Source: Flavipsychrobacter sp. (lineage in GTDB: Bacteria > Bacteroidota > Bacteroidia > Chitinophagales > Chitinophagaceae). Taken from it: a stretch of DNA of 64,000 nt. Position 1 is the stretch's first letter; every line of letters starts with the position of its first letter. The DNA lies in the NCBI GenBank assembly GCA_017849575.1, contig JAFIGV010000024.1:62001-126000 (forward strand), in the 5' to 3' direction. A program made the translations under genes and the position numbers. A model generated the notes under the pieces. That model searched no databases. It was given only the letters and a program-made list of their open reading frames with translations, and was not told where the DNA came from. Positions 8,420 to 16,100 of the stretch are shown here, piece by piece.

Positions 8420-9445
8420 TTACAATTCAAGTGGAATGTGAAACTGAGACACATTAGAGTCAGTCCGAATATCCTCTATATCACGGGTCCCAATGAGTCG
8501 CTCAAGTTGCGTTTTGCGGTCGCCTAAGACATTCGGCATGTCTTGGAGAACAAACGTTTTACGCCCATGGGCTAACCCAGAAAAAAGTTCTTTGTCGACT
8601 TCCTTATTGAAAGTAGGAAACGAATAACCGATTATTACAATGGTATCGGCTTCCTCAAGTTTTTGTTTGGCCTGTGCAATTATTGACTTATGAGAGCGTT
8701 TGGTCATTTCCCATGCAAAGGAGATTGTGGACTGCTTAGACACCTTATTCATTAAATAAGAATTGAGGATCTTAATCAAACCGGTTGGGTTTGCGTCTTT
8801 ACTTTGTTCCATCTCAGCGTTGCAGCCAAGCCCAAGACGCATTTTTCGTCCATCCAAAAACCCCGCGGTACCATTTACCTTGACGACCGGAAGGGGCTTT
8901 CTTGACGATCTGCGTTGTACTCCTTTGTGAAAAAAGGACAGGTCTTTGTAACAGTCTTCAAGCGCTCTGTAATTTGTATAAGGGAGGTAAGCTTTTTCTA
9001 TTTCATAGTCGTAGTTCCACGATACGACTGATACATTCTTTGGAAATCGTACCCCTCGGTCCATTATAGAGGATAGCAGGCTATCATAACGCAGTTCACG
9101 TCTCTTTGGAAAGAAGTAATGCCGGAGATCAAAAAAAAGGCATATTTGCCATTTTACCGCATTGTAATGTTCATCCTGGCGTTTAAGCCAAAAACTCCTG
9201 GCGTAGGTATCAACGCTATGGTGTTTCCTACAGCCAGTCTGAAGTAACGTGAGGTCATGCGTTACTTCATTAAACCTACGTTGAGTCGATGGGTCAGCTA
9301 TCTTGGAGCGGCTTGAAAGCTCTTTTATCACTTCCAAGATTCCGTCAGAAAATTCATTGACAACTGGCAGGGCACCGACACTTGCTCCGGCTCCCAGGAA
9401 ATAGGCAACAGAGTATGGCTTTTGTTCTACAGGTGTAATTTTCAT
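8420..9445 (-). CDS. SIR2-like domain protein, candidate anti-phage effector
   Basis: A 341-aa protein with the features of a stand-alone SIR2-like (Rossmann, NAD-binding) domain. FLGAGASVGALP (residues 16-27) is the nucleotide-binding loop; VSWNYDYEIE (about 141-150) corresponds to the TNYD motif of the family; and IVIIGYSFPTFN (about 269-280) to the GYSF motif. Where family members have a KLHG motif with the catalytic His, this protein reads KVNG (189-192). SIR2-like domains are NADase effectors in several known phage-defence systems (Thoeris ThsA, DSR), and the gene sits in accessory cargo of a phage-like element. No second effector, TIR or STAND domain is fused. NADase activity is uncertain because of the Asn. 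Confidence 0.75.
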   Translation of the reverse strand: MKITPVEQKPYSVAYFLGAGASVGALPVVNEFSDGILEVIKELSSRSKIADPSTQRRFNEVTHDLTLLQTGCRKHHSVDTYARSFWLKRQDEHYNAVKWQICLFFDLRHYFFPKRRELRYDSLLSSIMDRGVRFPKNVSVVSWNYDYEIEKAYLPYTNYRALEDCYKDLSFFHKGVQRRSSRKPLPVVKVNGTAGFLDGRKMRLGLGCNAEMEQSKDANPTGLIKILNSYLMNKVSKQSTISFAWEMTKRSHKSIIAQAKQKLEEADTIVIIGYSFPTFNKEVDKELFSGLAHGRKTFVLQDMPNVLGDRKTQLERLIGTRDIEDIRTDSNVSQFHIPLEL

Positions 9446-9616
9446 TTATCAATTGTTCGATTCCTTTTCAACCATGATATTCTGGTCACCCATTTCATGC
9501 TGTTCGCCTTCCATTGAGTCTGGCATCGTTCGCCAGAACGAAGTGCCCCAAAAGTTGAGTGTATTGACTCGGCAGAGGGCCCCGTATCCAGTATAGATAC
9601 TATCCGCTTTTAGTCG

Positions 9617-9811
9617 TCATCTTTTATTGTATTTCTCAAACATTGCTTCAGCGCATGCAATATCCTCTTCCGTGACCTGTTTACTTTTATCGGGCGCACA
9701 CTTTTTATACATTTCAAATCTTTTTTCAATTTCAGTAACCAGCTCAGATTTCGCAATCGATCGCATGCTGACTTTTCGCGTTTTCGTAGGTTTTAGAGGC
9801 ATAAATTTCAT
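9617..9811 (-). CDS. Small basic protein downstream of the RHH gene
   Basis: A 64-aa protein, basic at the N-terminus and helical and charged at the C-terminus; family not recognised. Its ATG overlaps the TGA of the RHH gene by four bases (ATGA at 9808-9811), so it is translationally coupled to it. The pair resembles an RHH-type antitoxin/repressor followed by a small partner, but no toxin motif can be seen. The frame stays open for about 53 codons after its TGA stop, up to the SIR2-like gene; this may be chance. Confidence 0.55.
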   Translation of the reverse strand: MKFMPLKPTKTRKVSMRSIAKSELVTEIEKRFEMYKKCAPDKSKQVTEEDIACAEAMFEKYNKR

Positions 9812-9996
9812 TTACTGTCTTCCATTTTCTTTATCATGGCAGCCGTTATTGACCCATTTTCTTTCTCAAATCTCAGTATTCTCCTTGCAGCATCCTCTGT
9901 AATTATACTCGTTACAGTAGTTCTATCAAACCAGGCTACATATTTGAGCTTGTTAAGCTGTTCCTCGTCCATTTTCAAGGGGACCTGCTTTTTCAT
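9808..9996 (-). CDS. Ribbon-helix-helix type regulator
   Basis: A 62-aa protein whose N-terminus (KKQVPLKMDEEQLNKLKYVA) has the short beta strand and amphipathic helix of MetJ/Arc/CopG-type RHH proteins, followed by a second helix (TSIITEDAARRILRFEKEN). Such proteins bind palindromic operators as dimers and often repress their own operon. The gene is first in the minus-strand cargo operon, and the divergent region just upstream (10033-10100) holds two near-identical 19-bp inverted arms that fit an RHH operator. Confidence 0.65.
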   Translation of the reverse strand: MKKQVPLKMDEEQLNKLKYVAWFDRTTVTSIITEDAARRILRFEKENGSITAAMIKKMEDSK

Positions 9997-10032
9997 TTTT
10001 TCGATTTTAGTAAAGATAGAAAATACATCCTT

Positions 10033-10100
10033 AGGATATACTATATACCCAAAATCTATTAAGCCAATAAGAAAAAATTATTGGGTATATCGTATATCCT
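10033..10100. promoter_or_regulatory. Symmetric palindromic operator between divergent cargo genes
   Basis: AGGATATACTATATACCCA at 10033-10051 and TGGGTATATCGTATATCCT at 10082-10100 are inverted copies matching at 18 of 19 positions, and each arm is itself nearly palindromic. Between them lies a shorter inverted pair, CCAATAA / TTATTGG. For the rightward gene at 10128, TTGG and TATCTTTA with 19 bases between them resemble a Bacteroidota -33/-7 promoter that overlaps the right arm. Binding here should control both the RHH/SIR2 operon and the 276-aa gene. The RHH protein is the obvious candidate ligand. Confidence 0.6.
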
Positions 10101-10127
10101 GTATATCTTTACGGAAATAAAAAAATC

Positions 10128-10958
10128 ATGTCAGAGCAAACACTATTGGTAAGACCTTTCGAACGGGAAGGCAGAATGTACCTCATACTAGTTGAAGGAG
10201 AGCGAATCAATCCAAAAATATTGGAATGCCTCGACGCCATTTTTCAAAATAGATTTTCTCTTCAACGGTTTATTAAGGAAAGCCGTAAAAACGTAATTAA
10301 ATATTGCCCGGTGAGCATGCCCCAAGAATTAAGAGGGCAATTAGCCGACCGCCTGACTGAATTGGATGCGCTGGGAAACTTCATTGAAACGTCATTCTCG
10401 CGCTACAACAGCTGTAGTTCGGAAGACCGTACAAAAATATCTTGGGAGTTCTATAATTTGATCAAGATAGACTTCCAATCTTGCCCACTTGAATTGATTG
10501 AAAATTTCGAGTACATCACGACAGTAAGTACTCACTTTAAGTACTCGGTCGAAAGCAGTAGCCCACAAAAGGATCTTTTTGATATCTACGATCATATCGG
10601 AGCATTTAAGCTTATTGAAGATTTTATCTTCATTGTTGGTGGCTTGTGTGACGAAGAGATCGCTATGAATATTGAAGAAAGTCATTCGGAGGATAATACC
10701 GAAGAACAAGATGTCCATAATAATAGCTCTGAACCTGCGCGCGACTTTGGCAACAATCGCTGGATGGCAAACTTACAGCCAGGTAAATATTGCGTTGTTT
10801 GCAAGGACGGAAATTCGATATTCATTTATCTAGAGTCATTCAATGTAGATACTGGTTACTTGTTTGGCACAAGGTCAGGTGGACAGCCTTTCAACCTTGA
10901 CGTTAACGATATCAATGAAATATATTCAATAGCTCCCGTATCATCCGCAGTATCCTGA
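10128..10958 (+). CDS. Unknown protein divergent from the RHH/SIR2 operon
   Basis: A 276-aa soluble protein of no family I recognise. Residues 1-190 look mostly helical. An acidic low-complexity linker follows (about 180-210). The C-terminus (about 212-270) is a small beta-rich unit beginning RWMANLQPGKYCVVCKDG, with a repeated YLES...GYLFG pattern that could be an SH3- or OB-like fold. There is no signal peptide or membrane segment. It shares the palindromic intergenic operator with the RHH gene, so it is probably part of, or co-regulated with, the same cargo locus. Confidence 0.6.
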   Translation: MSEQTLLVRPFEREGRMYLILVEGERINPKILECLDAIFQNRFSLQRFIKESRKNVIKYCPVSMPQELRGQLADRLTELDALGNFIETSFSRYNSCSSEDRTKISWEFYNLIKIDFQSCPLELIENFEYITTVSTHFKYSVESSSPQKDLFDIYDHIGAFKLIEDFIFIVGGLCDEEIAMNIEESHSEDNTEEQDVHNNSSEPARDFGNNRWMANLQPGKYCVVCKDGNSIFIYLESFNVDTGYLFGTRSGGQPFNLDVNDINEIYSIAPVSSAVS

Positions 10959-11011
10959 TTTATTAGAATGGCACATGCTTTGCAAATATTTCTATTCAAT
11001 CTCCCGCACAC

Positions 11012-11284
11012 ATGGATAGAAAATATTGCCCGCACGAAGGGCTTTGCCTCCTCCTTTCCCTGCGAAACAACCAACAGGCTGCAGCATCGTTCTACATTGC
11101 CACAGGCGCCACAGAGCACTCATTGGCAAATGCCAGGCGACTTGACCGAAAGACAAAGAAAATTGCCGTTCAACTGCTGGGTGAACCAGCTGAAACAATA
11201 TTTAACGACCGGCTGGCAAAGGTTTGGGCATTGCATCACCCATTTACACGGCTGCAGCTCGAAAGCTTTGCAGGAAGAAACTAA
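11012..11284 (+). CDS. Possible small protein (90 aa), uncertain
   Basis: Between the 276-aa gene and the structured elements several overlapping frames compete. This 90-aa frame has the most protein-like composition: a charged helical middle (HSLANARRLDRKTKKIA) that could be a helix-turn-helix-like segment. It lacks a visible ribosome binding site. The alternative frame at 10968-11423 is longer but His/Pro/Gln-rich with no clear secondary structure. I cannot decide whether any of them is translated. Confidence 0.3.
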   Translation: MDRKYCPHEGLCLLLSLRNNQQAAASFYIATGATEHSLANARRLDRKTKKIAVQLLGEPAETIFNDRLAKVWALHHPFTRLQLESFAGRN

Positions 11285-11343
11285 AGGATATAACCCCCCG
11301 AACACCAAAGCTGATCCTGCGCGATTCAAGATAATGAAGAAAA

Positions 11344-11421
11344 AAGCCGCTGCGAATACCTGGAGCAATTACTCTCACAAATTGCTTTTATCGTTAGGTG
11401 CACCACACCGAGCAGCGGCTT
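11344..11421. ncRNA. Structured inverted-repeat element 1 (78 nt), candidate RNA
   Basis: AAGCCGCTGC at 11344-11353 pairs perfectly with GCAGCGGCTT at 11412-11421. Inside are further pairs, ACCT/AGGT and AGCAATT/AATTGCT, so the 78 nt can fold into a nested structure closed by a 10-bp stem. There is no T tract after either end, so it is not a simple terminator. No reverse transcriptase is nearby, which argues against a retron. It lies 187 bp upstream of the DUF2971 gene, next to a second such element. Confidence 0.4.
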
Positions 11422-11439
11422 AATCTCTTGAAAATATTA

Positions 11440-11510
11440 CCCCGCCGCTTATTTGGGTTTTTCTCTGACAAAACACGAATAATAGGTCGGAACACACCGA
11501 CGCGGCGGGG
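11440..11510. ncRNA. Structured inverted-repeat element 2 (71 nt), candidate RNA
   Basis: CCCCGCCGC at 11440-11448 pairs perfectly with GCGGCGGGG at 11502-11510. A second hairpin (GTCGG-AACACA-CCGAC, 11486-11501) abuts the right arm so the two helices could stack. The GC-rich arms stand out against AT-rich flanks (ATATTA, AATTTTATT). It follows element 1 after only 18 bp and has a similar length. It could be an RNA, a protein binding site or the end of a small mobile unit. Confidence 0.4.
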
Positions 11511-11608
11511 AATTTTATTGACTTTGTTAAACAGTAACTCTTACTAGCCCTACTTGCAAAATTACTTTCAAGGGAAGTATTTTAGTCTAAAGTAACACAC
11601 GAAACTTT

Positions 11609-12508
11609 ATGTATTTTTCTGATAAAGGGAATAAACCATTAACCCAAGAAGAAATTAACGAGTTAGCGAAAGAAAGTGAGTTTGTAAAACGTTCCAAAGA
11701 GCTAGGGATCGTGACCCACGATACTCAGAAAATAGTTTACAAATATACTTCAGCCCAAACCGCTAAACTTATCCTAGAACGGTCGAGTTTTCGATTCGCT
11801 TCACCAGTGACCTTTAATGACCCGTTCGAAATGCATGTTGATTTGCTTGACACGACCGGGCGCTATAAAGACTACAGAGAGCAATTTCATTTCTTTTGCG
11901 CCAGTTTGTATCCTAGCATGTCTAAAAAAGAAAGAGAAGCCGAGTTCAAGAGGTTTGGTCATAACGAATTAAAAACTGTGTTTCGAGATGCCGCTGATCA
12001 AATAAGGCAGAAAGTGCGTATGCTGTGCCTGTCGAGTTCGCATTTAGTGACCTTAATGTGGAGCCACTATGCTGACAAACATCGAGGTGTTTGCCTTGGA
12101 ATAATTACCCCAACAATTGTCGATGAGTATAAATTCTTTAGCCTGAATGTCAACTACACGACTAAAACAACTCCCCCAAAGCTCTTCTCACGTGATGAAT
12201 TTGAACGTGCGTATGCAACGCTGTATTGGGCTGCCACAAAGTCCAAGGTCTGGGATTATGAGAAAGAAGTACGATCAGTCATTCTTGACACGAGCTACCT
12301 GAATGATAGAAAATCTGAATACCTAGATGTAACCTACAACCATGCTTGCTTCAAGGAAATTTACTACGGCGTGGGGACTAGTCCAAGCGATATTGAAGAG
12401 TTAGAGTCAATTATTACTCGGCGTGGATATGATATTTCCAAACGAGGAAAAATGGAAATAAACCCGGGTACCTTCGATCTAATAGAGAAACGATATACCC
12501 CGCAATAG
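11609..12508 (+). CDS. DUF2971-family protein
   Basis: A 299-aa cytosolic protein matching the DUF2971 pattern: an N-terminal IVYKYTSAQTAKLIL segment, the RFASPVTFNDPFEMH motif, and the central MWSHYADKHRGVCLGI motif shared by the family. The molecular function of DUF2971 is not established. Such genes are frequent passengers on prophages and genomic islands. It is preceded by two structured repeat elements and faces the broken secreted-protein gene (3-bp gap, convergent), so it forms the right edge of the cargo arm. Confidence 0.75.
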   Translation: MYFSDKGNKPLTQEEINELAKESEFVKRSKELGIVTHDTQKIVYKYTSAQTAKLILERSSFRFASPVTFNDPFEMHVDLLDTTGRYKDYREQFHFFCASLYPSMSKKEREAEFKRFGHNELKTVFRDAADQIRQKVRMLCLSSSHLVTLMWSHYADKHRGVCLGIITPTIVDEYKFFSLNVNYTTKTTPPKLFSRDEFERAYATLYWAATKSKVWDYEKEVRSVILDTSYLNDRKSEYLDVTYNHACFKEIYYGVGTSPSDIEELESIITRRGYDISKRGKMEINPGTFDLIEKRYTPQ

Positions 12509-12511
12509 GCA

Positions 12512-13066
12512 TTACATTAATTTCGCCTTTGCGGCTTCTACCATTGATAACAATTTATCTAAGTCGTCAACTGAAAGAAAGACCATCGACCGGCTGTCAA
12601 ACCTTTCGAGTTTTAAATAAGCCTTCCAGCTATCCCCAGAAGAGAAGCACCCGGCCTCAAAACCTGATCGGCTTCGGAAAAACACTTCCGTATAGTTGGT
12701 TACTTGATTAGGTACAATTTTCTCTTTAATGATGCGGAGGGATTTTATTAAACCGTCAATCTCATCCTGGTCAAGCGCAGCGACTTTTGTATCCGAGCCA
12801 ATGCTTGAATATGCCTCGTATTCAAAACGTAGTGCTTTTATACTACTTCCTGCGATAAGGTCTTTGATCAGCATTGTTTGAATCGTCACTTTCTTTACAC
12901 TTCCGACGTCAGCATATTCTTTCTGCAGCAAGGTTCCCGATCAGTTTGTAAATTCAGCGGTTTTAGAAGCATCTTCTGATCTTTTACCATCTTGAGCTTT
13001 TGACGTAGGGCAAATCAGCGCCAAAGAAAATAACTGTAAAATACAAACGACTAAGTAGCGTGGCAT
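12512..13066 (-). pseudogene. Secreted protein gene interrupted by an in-frame TGA
   Basis: Reading from ATG at 13066 gives a good signal peptide (MPRYLVVCILQLFSLALI, cleavage near SKAQ) and runs in one frame to the stop at 12512, except for a TGA at 12941-12943 (codon 42). The downstream part (139 aa) is predicted alpha/beta and resembles no family I know. The frame is maintained on both sides, so a single substitution explains it. It is the first gene 3' of the tape measure gene, where a complete phage would have tail-tip genes. A sequencing error is possible. Confidence 0.6.
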
Positions 13067-13132
13067 GGAAGGTTGGTTTATAGCACAAATTAATATTTTT
13101 ATTGCTTTTACTGCATACCCTTAAACAGCGTT

Positions 13133-16100
13133 TTATTGTGAAATCCCCAGATCCCTGAGCCCATTTTGACTCGATAATCGTTTCAGACTATTGTCGATGC
13201 TTTCGAGATAATGATTGTATCTGGTATTCCCGGCAATTTCTGACAAATGCAATAGCTGTTGACGAATAATAGCCTGCGTTTCAGCTTGGTTAATTCTTAT
13301 GGCGTTCATCTGCCCGGATATGATCGAGGCGGTGTCTTCGGAAACCCCTTTTATGGCTCCTTGTAATGCGTCACCTTGCCCTGTCAATTCAGCTAATTTC
13401 TTTCCGGTAATTTCCTCAATTTGCTGCCATAATACAGCCGCATTCTCAATATTTTTCGAGAAGAGATCTTGAAGTTCCTGCATTTCATCAGGTGTCAAGA
13501 TCATATCGCTTTCGGGACCTGCCAAGTAGGCAAAACGTTCATAAAACTGATTGAGAAGTTGGTCCTGAATTCTTGCCTTGAACGAGTTGACCAAAGCCTT
13601 TTGCATCATTGACTCGAAGTCGGAAGCAAAATCCTGAGCAGATCGCTTGCCGTGCATAAATCCGTCTACTATGGCGTCAGCAATTGAATCCCGTGTCGTT
13701 GCCGTAAAATATTCATTCTGTGCGTCCGTAAGCTGTTTCTCTTCCTCCATATATTTTTTCCACTCTTCAACTCTATACTCAAACGCATCAAGACTTGTCT
13801 TTGTGATTTCTTTACCATCAATTGTTCCTCCTTGTCGCTTGATTTCCGCTAACAGCGCCAAGGCATCATCAAGCGTTTTGAGTTGTGAAGTGTCAATTCC
13901 TCCCAGCTCAATCTTCGCGTTCTTAAGGACTTGTCCGGCAGTTAAGATTTCCGTTTTTATCCTGAAGTAATCATTATCCGTTGGCAACTTCGTCCCAAAT
14001 ACCGGATCAACAAAATAGTCTTGACTACTTTCAATAAACTTGAGCCCGTCTTTCTGAATGCTGCCCAATAACTTTTCCTGCTCCTCCCTTAATTTACGAA
14101 TTGCTTCAGTTGATTTTGTCCACTTGTTTGAGCCATATAATTCATCGACTAAGCTTATTTGTCGCTCCAATAACAAGTTTATACCCTCCAACCCATCATA
14201 AACTTTCTGCGCAGCCTTTTCTTGATCTGTTAGTGCATTTTCAAAGTCTGAATCCTTTAATAGCGCATTTCTGGCTGTAACAATAATTGTGGAAACCGCG
14301 TCACCTATTGCGGCGCCTGCGGCAATTTTATCTTGGCTACTTGCCCCTTTTTTCAATCCCTTAAGCGCAGTGCTTATATTGCTTCCCAAACCCGTAAGCT
14401 GGGCAAAAGTCACTTTGAAGTATTTGGATATTTCTATTGTAGCGTTCGAGAATGAAGATGTAATAGCAGAAGCAAAATCAGTAACGTCATTCAATGTCGC
14501 TGCAAGTTTATCAGACCTTGCTTCTGCCAGCTTCTTCTCTAGCGCAATCTTTACTTCTGTAGCCTCTTTATACTTTGCCATTTCTTCCTCCAAAGTTGCT
14601 ATGTACGCGTCAAGCTGTGACATATAGAACGTCTTAACGCTAGCGCTAGTTTTTGCGTACAACTCAACCTTTTCAGCCTCTGCGTCAACTGCGGCCTCCA
14701 TTTCCTTATTCTTTTGATCTTGGATTGCTTCAAGTTGTTGGTCAAGCTCTTTTCCGGTAAATTTCTGCCTCGCCTGATAGCTAAGATTCTGTGCGTGCTC
14801 TTCTATTTGCTTTCGCTTGTTTAAAAATGCGTTTGTTTCGGTTATGAAATCAGCGAAAAGCTTCTTTAGCTCGGTCTTTGAGCCGACAATACGCTCAGTG
14901 ATATCCTTTCGTTTCGCATTGGCGCCAGCGCTATTATCACCTTCAAGCTTCTGAAGTTCCTCCTCCAATTTTTGAACATATTCCGCAAGGCTGCTAGCGC
15001 TTTCCTTTGATTCATCCAGCCTTTGCCGGAATGTCTCGAGCGGTGTTGTATTGCCAACCGCATTGTTGTATTCCTTTTGCAGTATGGTTGCCCGATACAT
15101 CTCACTTGTAGATAGCGTACCGGTTTCAGCAAATTCCTTTTTAAGCGGTACCAACTTGTTTTGTAGGAAGTCAGCATATGACTTCCCCTCCATCAAGAGT
15201 CCGGCATAAAGTCTGTTTGCCGCTCCCATGAATGGCTCATTATCTAATGCTTGCTCATACTCATGGTACGCCTGCCGACGGTACTCTAATTCCTCGTCAA
15301 TGGATTTGATGTTTACCAACTTTTCTGCATCAGCGCGGGACTTGGAAAGTGTTAGGAGTTGTTGGTTAAGTGATGAAATCTTTGCTTCATTACCGACAAC
15401 CGGCAGCTCTTCCAGCTGCTTTTTGACTCTCGATATCCGCCGATCAAACTCCGCTATCGATCCTTCAGGAAAAAGCTTTTCAGTAATAGATTTGGATCCA
15501 GATTTCGGGTCATCATATGCTGATAATGTCCGCTGAAGTTCTGCTATCTTCTTGTTATGCTCCGCTAACTGCTTTTGACCTTGACCACTAGAGATGTCAA
15601 GAATATTTTTTGCTTTTTGTTCAGCCTCCAACAACCCCTGATAATACTCTTTATTCTTTATGACGACCTTTGCTCCGCCTTTCTCAACCGTCTTAGCTTG
15701 GTCCTCAAGTGTCTTCTTAATATCTGCATCCAGTTGTTCGTTCTGTTTAATAATTTGGGTTCTCGCATCATTTGCGTCTTGAGCGATTTGCAAAGTTTCC
15801 CCTAGAATTGGATTCCCCCCGCCAGTTAATGTCCCCGTAAACTTTCGCCAAATTTTGCCTATCGCGGAGGTCCCCAACGCCTCATCAATTTTCTCTTGTT
15901 CCCCTGAATTGAGTGCATTTAATTTTTTTAGGTTCTCAAGTTTTTGGTCGGTGAGCGCCTGCACTTTCAATTTCCGGTCCAGCGCCAATATGTACTCATT
16001 TATCGCATCAGTTGCCTGTTTGGTGTTTATAGTTTCAAGAGATATGCCATTGAGATATTCGGGAGCTACTGCGTTTAATTTATTAATCGCTTCCAGCCTC

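Noticed and set aside
10968-11423. 151-aa plus-strand frame
   Set aside because: It runs into structured element 1, is rich in His, Pro and Gln, and competes with a better-looking 90-aa frame; kept only as an alternative.
11344-11510. Retron-type ncRNA
   Set aside because: Flanking inverted repeats fit loosely, but there is no reverse transcriptase gene in the element.
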